NCBI RefSeq assembly: GCF_039535115.1
Contig: NZ_BAAAWO010000001.1
Location: forward strand, 3,906,001 to 3,970,000
DNA from: Paeniglutamicibacter sulfureus
GTDB lineage: Bacteria > Actinomycetota > Actinomycetes > Actinomycetales > Micrococcaceae
DNA length: 64,000 nucleotides
Direction: 5' to 3'
Shown here: one piece after another, positions 56,962 through 64,000 of the stretch
Numbering within the stretch: position 1 is the stretch's first letter
Layout: the number at the start of each line of letters is the position of its first letter
Position numbers and translations under genes: made by a program
Notes under the pieces: model-generated
Databases searched by the model: none
The model's input: only the letters and a program-made list of their open reading frames with translations
Told to the model about the DNA's origin: nothing

Positions 56962-59900
56962 CTAGCCGCCGAGCCGGAAGCGCAAGGTGCGCACCTCGAA
57001 GGCCGTCAGTGCGATGGCGACCGAGCCGTCGGTGTGTTCGGCCATCCCGCCGGGACCTTCGATCGGATCCTCCAGCAGGGTGGTCACCGAGGCACACTCC
57101 ACCGGCCGGTGCACGTTCACGGTGCCGGCGGCCCGGCGCCCCAGGGATTCATAGACGCGCACGACCAAATCGCCCGAGCGGTCACCCGCCAGCTTCACGC
57201 TGGAGAGCATGATGCCCGTGCCCTCGACCGTGACCAGCGGATCGAACCCGTGGGCGCCGGTGACCGTGCGTTCGGCGCTGTTCATCAGGGCCCCTGCCTC
57301 GGTCGCGGAGGCGATGTCGGCGCCGATGACAAGGCCGTAGCGGTGGCTCTGGAGGCCCTGGTCGGTTTCCGGATCGGGGAAGCGCGGGGCGCGCAGCAGC
57401 GAGAGCCGCACATTGGTCGTCACCCCCGCCTCGGTGGAATCCCGGGTGACATCGAAACCGTAGATGGAATCGTTGATGAGCGCCGCGCCGAAGCCGGGCT
57501 CCTCGGCCAGCACGAATCGGTGCATCGAGGTCTCGAACTTCGCGCCCTCCCAGCTGGTGTTCACGTGGGTGACGCGCTTTTGGTAGCCGAACTGGGTTTC
57601 GGCGATGGTGTGCTCCGCGCGGATGTCGAGTGGGAAGGCGACCTTCAGGAACTTCTCTGTCTCGTGCCAGTCAGTGGCCTGCTCGATCTGCAGTACCCGC
57701 GAACCCGGTGCCAGGGTCAAATCCTGGCGCAGGGTCGAGGCGGAAAAACTGCGCTCAACGACCACGCGCGCAGTACCGTCGGCATCGGTGGCCAGCGTGA
57801 TCGCATCCAGTTCGCGCAGGTCGGTGACCTGGTTGCGGTAGTACTTGTCCACGTCCCAGGCGTCCCACTTGTTCGGGAAGTCCTGGTGCAGCTGCATCAG
57901 GTTCGCGTCCTTGCCGGCGGCAATGGTCTCGCGGCCGCTGAGGTGGTCTATCGCGGAGGTGATCAGTCCCTCGCGCGAAATCGCGACGGTGACCAGCTCG
58001 TTGGTGAGCACGAAGCCCTCCGGGGACTCTGTGGCCGTCACGGTGTCGGTGACGGGCGCCAGATCGGCAACTGCCGCCCCGGCGCCGGTGCGCACGCCCG
58101 AGCGGGTGAACGGAGCCGCGTTGAGGGTGATCGGGGTGTCGCCGGTGCCCACCAGCGCTGCCTGTGCCGCGGCAATGATGGCTTCGGCGCGCTGGGTCAC
58201 CGTGGCGTACTCGGCCACGACCTCGCGGTGGACCCACGCGATGGAGGTGCCCGGCAGGATGTCGTGGAACTGGTGGAGCAGAACCTGCTTCCACAATGCG
58301 TCGATTTCGGCATACGGGTATGCAAAGCGGGAGGACACGGCTGCTGTTGCCGACCACAGCTCGGCCTCCACCAGCAGCAGTTCGGTGCGGCGGTTGCCCT
58401 GCTTGGTCCGGTGCTGGGAGGTAAGCGTTGCACGGTGTAGCTCCAGGTAGAGCTCGCCCACCCACACCGGAGGGTTCTCCAACTCGGCCTTGGCGCGGGC
58501 GAAGAACGCGTCGGGATGCTCCCACCTCACGGTGGGGCTTCCCTCGAGGTCGGCAAGGCGGCGTGCCTTGCCGGTCATCTCGCGGGTGGTGCCGCCGCCG
58601 CCGTCTCCCCAACCCACCGGGGCTATCGATCCGGTCGCGTGGCGGGACTCGCGGAACTGGCGCGCGGCACGGGCCACCTCTTCGCCCGAAAGCTGCGCGT
58701 TGTAGGTGTCCATGGGCGGGAAGTGGCTGAACACGCGCGAGCCATCGATACCTTCCCAGAGGAAGCTGTGGTGCGGGAACGTGTTCTGCTGGTTCCAGGA
58801 GATCTTCTGGGTGAAGAACCACTCGAAGCCGGCACGGCGCATCAGCTGCGGCAGGGCGGGGGAGTAGCCAAAGGAGTCCGGCAGCCACACGCCGGCGCAG
58901 GTGACGCCGAATTCCTCGCGGAAGAACTTCTGGCCGTAGTGGAACTGGCGCACCAGGGACTCGCCGGAAGGCATGACGGTGTCGGACTCGACCCACATGC
59001 CGCCCAGGGGAAGGAAGCGGCCGGATGCCACTGCCTCCTTGACCTTGTCGTAGACCTCCGGGCGGTGTTCCTTGAGCCAGGCGTACTGCTGCGCGCTGGA
59101 CATGCCGTAGAGGAAATCCTTGTCCATGCCGAGCATTTCCACCATGGAGGAGCAAGTGCGGGCGACTTTGCGGATGGTCTCGCGCACCGGCCACAACCAG
59201 GCCGAATCGATGTGGGAGTGTCCCACCGCGGAAATGTGGTGGGCGCTCTCATCGGCGCGTCTGGAAAGCACTTCCACCAGTTCGGTGCGGGCATCCGGCG
59301 CGGTTTCGGTGATGTGCTGCAGGTCGAGCCCATCCAATGCTTTGTCCATGGCCTGCAGGATGCGCATCCGGCGCGGACCCTGGGGCAATTCGGCCTGGAG
59401 CTCGAGCAGCACCTCAAGGTCCAGGGCAAGCTCGTGGACCTCCGGCTCGAAGATCGCCAGGTCCATGCGACCGGTGGCGTAGATCTTCCGCGAGGACGAG
59501 GTCCGGATGTCGCCTTCGGCGGTGGGCTGGAACGGGTGGTGGCCAAGCAGCACCGGGTTGGCTGCGGCTTCGATGAAGTACTCGACGGACTCTTCGCCCG
59601 CGGCGGGATCCGCGACGGGGATCCACTGGTTGCGCGGATTGATCGCTTTCACGGTGGTGCCGTTCCCGCGGTAGACCAGCCCCTCGCACTGGAAACCCGT
59701 CAGGGTCTGGTCGAAGCCAAGGTCGACCAGGGCCTCGACGCGCTTGCCCGCCCAAGAGGAGGGAACCGTTCCGCGCAGGCGGAACCAGGTGGTTCCCCAG
59801 GCTGCGCCCCAGGGAGTGCCGACCTGATAATCGGTGTACTCCAGGCCCAGGGCGTCCGCCGGCGCGATGGGCTCGCCCGGAAGCTGAAACCAGCCAACGT

Positions 59901-59994
59901 CAAGCGGGATCAAAACCGGGTGGATGGCCGGGCGGATGCGTTCCTCGAGGACTCGCTTGACGCGTCCAAGGGTCAACGGAATGTCATCATGCAT
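56962..59994 (-). CDS. GH38 alpha-mannosidase
   Basis: A 1010-residue glycoside hydrolase family 38 enzyme removing alpha-linked mannose, probably cytoplasmic (no signal peptide). The zinc site is in ISAVGHSHIDSAWLWPVRET, the nucleophile Asp in GVWLPDSFGYSPALPQLMRR, and FTQKISWNQQNTFPHHSFLW with VFSHFPPMDTYNAQLSGEEV follows. HDILPGTSIAWVHREVVAEY is the later metal-site segment, and the C-terminal beta domain includes RVLQIEQATDWHETEKFLKV. Full length for the family. It converges on purN with 16 bp between stops. The MFS gene upstream on the same strand may deliver its sugars. Confidence 0.93.
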   Translation of the reverse strand: MHDDIPLTLGRVKRVLEERIRPAIHPVLIPLDVGWFQLPGEPIAPADALGLEYTDYQVGTPWGAAWGTTWFRLRGTVPSSWAGKRVEALVDLGFDQTLTGFQCEGLVYRGNGTTVKAINPRNQWIPVADPAAGEESVEYFIEAAANPVLLGHHPFQPTAEGDIRTSSSRKIYATGRMDLAIFEPEVHELALDLEVLLELQAELPQGPRRMRILQAMDKALDGLDLQHITETAPDARTELVEVLSRRADESAHHISAVGHSHIDSAWLWPVRETIRKVARTCSSMVEMLGMDKDFLYGMSSAQQYAWLKEHRPEVYDKVKEAVASGRFLPLGGMWVESDTVMPSGESLVRQFHYGQKFFREEFGVTCAGVWLPDSFGYSPALPQLMRRAGFEWFFTQKISWNQQNTFPHHSFLWEGIDGSRVFSHFPPMDTYNAQLSGEEVARAARQFRESRHATGSIAPVGWGDGGGGTTREMTGKARRLADLEGSPTVRWEHPDAFFARAKAELENPPVWVGELYLELHRATLTSQHRTKQGNRRTELLLVEAELWSATAAVSSRFAYPYAEIDALWKQVLLHQFHDILPGTSIAWVHREVVAEYATVTQRAEAIIAAAQAALVGTGDTPITLNAAPFTRSGVRTGAGAAVADLAPVTDTVTATESPEGFVLTNELVTVAISREGLITSAIDHLSGRETIAAGKDANLMQLHQDFPNKWDAWDVDKYYRNQVTDLRELDAITLATDADGTARVVVERSFSASTLRQDLTLAPGSRVLQIEQATDWHETEKFLKVAFPLDIRAEHTIAETQFGYQKRVTHVNTSWEGAKFETSMHRFVLAEEPGFGAALINDSIYGFDVTRDSTEAGVTTNVRLSLLRAPRFPDPETDQGLQSHRYGLVIGADIASATEAGALMNSAERTVTGAHGFDPLVTVEGTGIMLSSVKLAGDRSGDLVVRVYESLGRRAAGTVNVHRPVECASVTTLLEDPIEGPGGMAEHTDGSVAIALTAFEVRTLRFRLGG

Positions 59995-60264
59995 GGATGC
60001 CTTTCGCCGGGCTTTGGCCCTTGATGAATCCTTGCTCGGAAAAAGCGGTGTGGGGCATTGGCCGGCGCTTCGCAGCCCAATTGAGACTGCGGGCTCCGAC
60101 GTCCTGCGGCCTCATCTTGTGATGCCGCAGACTTCGCGGAAATTCGGGGAGTTGACCTATGAATCCAGACTAACCGATAGCTCCGGCAGCATACCGGGCG
60201 CTCTGGGCAGGCCCAGGGGCCACAGGGGTGGTTCGGAATCCACTGCAAGGCAGTGGACCGGACT

Positions 60265-61614
60265 CTACTGTAGGGCCCGGCCCTTGGTCTCGGGGGCGAA
60301 GAATGCCATCAGGATGACAGCGCCCAGCACCAGGACCCCTGCCGCCATGAACAAATTGCCCAGTCCAACCACCGGCCACAATGAGGCGAAGAGCAGCGGT
60401 CCGAATCCGGCGCCCAGGCGGCTGAACGAAGATGCCCAGCCGAAGCCCGACCCGCGCAGCTCGGTCGGGTAAAGCTCGGACACGTAGGCGTACAGCACCG
60501 GGATGGCGATCTGTACGACTACACCAAAGACCAGCAACCAGAGCAGCGCCAACGCGGGTGCATTGAGTGTCACCGCGACCATGACCAGGATGAGGGCTGA
60601 CAACGGACCGGTGATGCCCAGCAACCACTTGCGGCCGACCCGCTCCACCAACAGTGCGGCAATGACCACGCCGATCAGGCCCATCAGGGCCATCACCGAC
60701 GTCATGAAGAACGCGGTGGACTGCACCATGCCCGTGTCCGCCAGGATCGACGGCATCCACGTCAGGGCCAGGTAGTAGACCAGCAGGATGGTTAGGAACA
60801 GCGACCACGAAACCAGGGTGATCCGTGGGCTGAAACGCCAGATCTTCACGAGCTGCTCAAGCCAGGAGCCGGGGGACAATCGAGGGGCGGCCTCCGGTTC
60901 CGGAAGGGTGTAGGACTGTGCGGGTACCCCGGTGCGGGCGACCAGGTCGTCAATGACCCTCGCCGCCTCATCCCGCTGGCCCTTGCGGACCAGATAGAGC
61001 GGGGACTCCGGAACGCTGCGGCGGACCCAGAAGACCATCAATGCAGGGAGCACCATGACTGCCAGGATGAGCCGCCAGTTTCCGGTGGTCGCCTGGACCC
61101 AACCGGAAATGAAGAATGAGAGGGCTGCGCCCACCGGCCACCAGCCGTCCATGGCCGTGAGTACCCGGCCGCGTTGCTTGGCGGGCGTGAATTCACCCAC
61201 CAGAGCGTAGTCCACCGGGATGCAGCCGCCCAGTCCCACCCCGGCGATGAAGCGGAAGGCCACAAACCATGCAAAGCTCGGGGCCAGGGCGCCGGCAACG
61301 GTGAAGATCGAGAAGATCAACAGTGTCCAGGTAAAGGCCTTCTTACGGCCGATCTTGTCCGCGATGGTTCCCCAGAGGAAGGCGCCCAGGGCCATGCCCA
61401 GCAGGTTTCCGGTGCCCAGCAGCGCCGCGGTGGTCCTGTCCAGGCCCCACTCCGCGGCGACCAAGGGGATCAAGGCGCCATTGAGCGTGACATCCCAGGC
61501 GTCGAACATGAACCCGAGTCCGCCAATGATGAAGATCTTCCCTTGCACGCCCCACTTCCACGGGAGGTTCTGGACGACCGACTCGCCGGTGGGTAGCTTC
61601 AAGTAATTGTTCAT
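60265..61614 (-). CDS. MFS transporter (sugar/aromatic-acid porter type)
   Basis: A 449-residue twelve-helix symporter. The signature loop is GTIADKIGRKKAFTWTLLIF, helix 4-5 has FRFIAGVGLGGCIPVDYALV, then GEFTPAKQRGRVLTAMDGWW; the second half has LLVERVGRKWLLGITG and the end PETKGRALQ, matching the sugar-porter/AAHS type. The ATG at 61614 (MNNYLKLP) is the best start although it lacks a ribosome site; a longer frame to 61674 looks non-native. The 270-bp gap to the mannosidase start has a stem-loop near 60103-60125 (CTGCGGC/GCCGCAG) and no gene. Confidence 0.83.
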   Translation of the reverse strand: MNNYLKLPTGESVVQNLPWKWGVQGKIFIIGGLGFMFDAWDVTLNGALIPLVAAEWGLDRTTAALLGTGNLLGMALGAFLWGTIADKIGRKKAFTWTLLIFSIFTVAGALAPSFAWFVAFRFIAGVGLGGCIPVDYALVGEFTPAKQRGRVLTAMDGWWPVGAALSFFISGWVQATTGNWRLILAVMVLPALMVFWVRRSVPESPLYLVRKGQRDEAARVIDDLVARTGVPAQSYTLPEPEAAPRLSPGSWLEQLVKIWRFSPRITLVSWSLFLTILLVYYLALTWMPSILADTGMVQSTAFFMTSVMALMGLIGVVIAALLVERVGRKWLLGITGPLSALILVMVAVTLNAPALALLWLLVFGVVVQIAIPVLYAYVSELYPTELRGSGFGWASSFSRLGAGFGPLLFASLWPVVGLGNLFMAAGVLVLGAVILMAFFAPETKGRALQ

Positions 61615-61877
61615 CTGGGCTTGGCTTTCGGACAGGAGCGGTCTGGCGCGGGACGGGTCCAACCGCGGCAACAATGTGGAAATTGCGGCACCGGCGGAAA
61701 ACGTGCTCCGGCGCCAGCAACAACGCTACGCGCTGAATCGGCAAACCACAGAATAGCCCTTGACATTTTGTGGCTTGGCGTTTCGTGGATCGGCATCTTT
61801 TCGGCCCGGGAAAATTCGGCGAAGCCCCTTGTGCCGGGGCTGTTCCGGTGCGGGGCAACCCGGGGTAGGCTCTGGAT

Positions 61878-62639
61878 ATGGGAGTAGATTGGACCGCTCT
61901 CGAAGAGGCGATACGGGTGTCGGCTCTTCGCCAGGCGGAGGAAATAATTGACCGTCACCCGGACGAAGTGTTCTATGCCATTGCCCTCGATGGGGTGAGC
62001 GCCGACGAAACCGACCACATCGATTTGCCCGTGCTCGCACTGAACTCCGAAGAAGCCCTGACCCGTGCCCTCAGCGTCAACGTCGAGGAACCGGATGCCG
62101 AGGACTTCGAGGACGAGGACGAAGCCGAAGACTTCGAAGAACGGCCCGATGCCGACGATGACGGGTCCGACCGGGACGTCCATCTGCATGACAACGACGA
62201 CACCGATGACGACGACTCGGACGATGACGACGAGGATGACGACGTTTACGTGGACGAGGATGACGACGACGAAGACATTGACGCGGTGCTCAAGGAATTC
62301 GACGCCCTGACCTCGGATGCCGAACAGGGCTACTACTCCTCAAAGTGGAACCCCTCGGATTGGCAGTGGAGCCCCATCGAGCTCTTTGACGAATCGGCCA
62401 CGGCGCTGTGGAGCCAGGCGTTGACCGACGTGGCCAAGGACCACGGATGGGAACGAACCAACCGCCTGTACTACGAAATGCTCATCCGCGTCACCGAGTC
62501 ACTGCGCTCCGCCCTGGCCGTGGGACGAAACTCGGACGTGGTGGTCTACCTCTCCGACGAGGAGCACGGCGATGCGCTCCTGCGCAGGTGCCTCACCGAA
62601 TCCCAGCTGGCCAAGCACTTCCCGGAACTCGCGCATTAG
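61878..62639 (+). CDS. DUF4303-like protein with a hyperacidic insert
   Basis: A 253-residue protein. Residues about 1-70 and 140-253 fit DUF4303: ALRQAEEIIDRHPDEVFYAI at the start, then YYSSKWNPSDWQWSPIELFD and VVVYLSDEEHGDALLRRCLT. Between them sits a run of about 70 residues made almost only of Asp and Glu (DDDDSDDDDEDDDVYVDEDD). DUF4303 is often found with immunity or toxin-related proteins, but its function is unknown. The ATG at 61878 lacks a strong ribosome site. It converges on the anti-sigma gene with a 4-bp stop overlap. The gap upstream (264 bp) has no gene. Confidence 0.8.
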   Translation: MGVDWTALEEAIRVSALRQAEEIIDRHPDEVFYAIALDGVSADETDHIDLPVLALNSEEALTRALSVNVEEPDAEDFEDEDEAEDFEERPDADDDGSDRDVHLHDNDDTDDDDSDDDDEDDDVYVDEDDDDEDIDAVLKEFDALTSDAEQGYYSSKWNPSDWQWSPIELFDESATALWSQALTDVAKDHGWERTNRLYYEMLIRVTESLRSALAVGRNSDVVVYLSDEEHGDALLRRCLTESQLAKHFPELAH

Positions 62640-63304
62640 CTCGACAGGCTCGAAGGATCCCCGGGAAGCTTGAGCTCCGCGAGGATCCTGGAGTCCACGT
62701 CGCGCAGCTGGATCGCAGAAATTCTCCCCATTTCGGTGGGCACGGCCCCGCTCACGCGGGCAGTGCCCGTCTTGGTGGCGTTCCAGGAGCTGGCACGGTC
62801 GACTTCCCCCGATTCGTCCACCACCCACAAGGACAGCGTCCCGCTGGTGGGCAACTCGGTTCCCCTGAATTGGAGCTCGGTGCCCCAGGCCTTGGCATTG
62901 AGTCCCAGGTCCACGCGCGGTCCCGCTGCCGAGACCACCTCGTAGGTGGCATCCGGGGCCGGTGCCGGTCGCAGCACGGGTGCCAGAAAGACGCCTCCGG
63001 CAACTGATGCAGCGACAGCCGCCGCTGCCGCCGACCCCAACAGGATCCGCCGGGTTCGCCGCCTCTCCCGCAACCGGTCCAGAAGACTGGCTCCGGGGCC
63101 TTCCTCCGGGATGGCGTGGTCCCCGAACAGCAAGGCGCGGGCGTCCTGCGCGTCCAACGAGCCAAGCCTCGTCGACACCGGGGCGAAGAGGGAGAGTTCC
63201 TGGCGGCACTGCCCACAGCCGGCAAGATGCGCCTCGAAGGCCCCTGTCTCGTCGGCGTCGAGTCCGCCCAGCACGTAGGCACCCAGGTTCATGTGCTCGT
63301 TCAC
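62636..63304 (-). CDS. zinc-finger anti-sigma factor
   Basis: A 222-residue single-pass membrane anti-sigma factor. The N-terminal zinc-binding motif is ETGAFEAHLAGCGQCRQELS (His-x3-Cys-x2-Cys), followed by RILLGSAAAAAVAASVAGGV as the transmembrane helix and an extracytoplasmic domain (GLNAKAWGTELQFRGTELPT, then GTLSLWVVDESGEVDRASSW) resembling the anti-sigma-K C-terminal region. It begins at a GTG overlapping the sigma factor stop (GTGA). A redox- or zinc-sensitive switch is plausible because of the two Cys. The ECF partner is immediately upstream. Confidence 0.88.
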   Translation of the reverse strand: MNEHMNLGAYVLGGLDADETGAFEAHLAGCGQCRQELSLFAPVSTRLGSLDAQDARALLFGDHAIPEEGPGASLLDRLRERRRTRRILLGSAAAAAVAASVAGGVFLAPVLRPAPAPDATYEVVSAAGPRVDLGLNAKAWGTELQFRGTELPTSGTLSLWVVDESGEVDRASSWNATKTGTARVSGAVPTEMGRISAIQLRDVDSRILAELKLPGDPSSLSS

Positions 63305-63834
63305 TGTTCCACTCCCATTTCCGCCAGGATCCCGCGCAGGGCCCGCATGGCGTAGTACGCCCGTGATTTCACCGTGCCCTGGGGGATCCCCAGGCTCGAT
63401 GCCGTTTGGGCCACGGTGGAGCCCAGATAATGCATGTGGATCACCACCTGCCGGTGTTCGAGGGTCAAACGCAGCAAAGCCTCCTCCATGAGAATTCTGT
63501 CCAAAACAGCTTCCATGCCCACAGGCACGCCCGGGCCTTCCGGATCCTGCGCGCCGAGCGCGGTGGCGGAAATCCGCGCCGCGGCCCGGCGGTGTCTGTC
63601 GATGATCACGTTGCGGGCGGTGGCAAACAGGTAGCTGCGCAGCGAACCGGTCAGCTCCGGTGCGGTCTTCCACACCTTGAGCACGGTTTCCTGCACGACG
63701 TCGTCGGCCTCGTCCCGGTCGTTGGCTACACGCAGGACGAAGCGTCGCAGGGCGTCTCCGTGGTCGCGGTAGATGTCCGACACCACTTGCGCATCGAGTG
63801 GCACATGGGCTCCAGTGAGTCGTTTCGGAAACAT
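63301..63834 (-). CDS. ECF sigma factor (SigL-like)
   Basis: A 177-residue ECF sigma factor. Region 2: VSDIYRDHGDALRRFVLRVA, then DRDEADDVVQETVLKVWKTA and RSYLFATARNVIIDRHRRAA. Region 4: LRLTLEHRQVVIHMHYLGST, then VAQTASSLGIPQGTVKSRAY. The pairing with a zinc anti-sigma factor resembles mycobacterial SigL-RslA. I take the ATG at 63834; a longer frame to 63897 is possible. Translational overlap with the anti-sigma gene keeps the pair balanced. Upstream 166 bp hold a promoter-like motif on the other strand. Confidence 0.88.
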   Translation of the reverse strand: MFPKRLTGAHVPLDAQVVSDIYRDHGDALRRFVLRVANDRDEADDVVQETVLKVWKTAPELTGSLRSYLFATARNVIIDRHRRAAARISATALGAQDPEGPGVPVGMEAVLDRILMEEALLRLTLEHRQVVIHMHYLGSTVAQTASSLGIPQGTVKSRAYYAMRALRGILAEMGVEQ

Positions 63835-63915
63835 CGGGTCACCAACTGAGACGCATCGGAACTGCAAACGGTTCAACCATGATTCAAGTATGCGCAAAAA
63901 AAGTTCTGAAAAGCA

Positions 63916-63941
63916 TGAACCTTGTCCCCGGTCGATGCGTC
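63916..63941 (+). promoter_or_regulatory. possible ECF (SigL-type) promoter reading rightwards
   Basis: TGAACC (63916-63921), 16-bp spacer, CGTC (63938-63941), close to the TGAACC/CGT pattern of SigL-type promoters. It points away from the sigma gene, so its target would be a gene beyond base 64000. Confidence 0.35.
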
Positions 63942-64000
63942 TTAGCTGGTAAGAGTTCCCTCTCGGTTCCGCCCGAATGTTCCCCGGGGCGCTCTGGCCC

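Noticed and set aside
56970..60024. Plus-strand frames of 468 and 502 codons opposite the mannosidase gene
   Set aside because: High-GC shadow frames; the minus-strand GH38 protein has all catalytic motifs.

Overview
The window is high-GC DNA with dense, mostly short-gapped genes on both strands. Typical actinobacterial content includes a TM0106-type RecB nuclease, a DUF6350-purN neighbourhood, a SigK/RskA pair, a resuscitation-promoting-factor-like LysM protein and a type III polyketide synthase. The overall set best fits a Micrococcaceae chromosome (Arthrobacter/Paeniglutamicibacter-like). That placement is inferred from gene content, not from a search. No rRNA, tRNA, CRISPR array or prophage was seen. 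One insertion sequence is present.

Layout. 1-9 kb (mostly minus): a RecB-like nuclease running off the left edge, a Bcr/CflA drug exporter, an alpha/beta hydrolase, a glutaminase-STAS-cyclic-nucleotide-binding fusion with an SGNH hydrolase, and a DUF305/DUF3105 cell-envelope group. 9-13.6 kb: an M50 peptidase, a TIGR01777 epimerase, a YihY/BrkB protein and an EamA permease. 13.7-19.2 kb: a phosphonate island (PhnE, PhnC, PhnD and a TIGR03364-type FAD oxidoreductase, divergent from a GntR/UTRA regulator and a phosphonatase-like HAD hydrolase) with two matching palindromes between the divergent halves. 19.2-20.2 kb: an Rpf/LysM muralytic gene whose leader can form an H-type pseudoknot. 20.3-23 kb: PadR plus a permease-prefix membrane protein, and ArsR plus an SRPBCC protein, each with a palindromic operator.

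24-31 kb: tryptophan 2,3-dioxygenase with a PaaX regulator and an apparently leaderless promoter; a secreted sunset-domain gene cut in two by a DDE insertion sequence with a 5-bp target duplication; a secreted HNH nuclease; an RNase H protein; then a second PaaX with an HGGYW alpha/beta hydrolase (kynurenine-formamidase-like). 31-37.4 kb: a cupin, MBL-hydrolase and MFS catabolic unit, and a type III PKS-methyltransferase-FAD monooxygenase operon.

37.5-42 kb: fasciclin lipoprotein, sigK, rskA and a membrane sulfite-oxidase-like molybdoenzyme. The two outer genes carry near-identical SigK-type promoters, so this looks like a self-contained regulon. 42-48.8 kb: small membrane proteins, a CE1759-type FMN reductase, a MalY/PatB lyase, HpaH-HpaI (end of homoprotocatechuate meta-cleavage) and a TauE/SafE exporter. 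48.8-57 kb: DUF6350, DinB, a peptide-type ABC transporter with a fused double ATPase, and PurN. 57-64 kb: a GH38 alpha-mannosidase, an MFS permease, a DUF4303 protein with a hyperacidic insert, and an ECF sigma/zinc anti-sigma pair.
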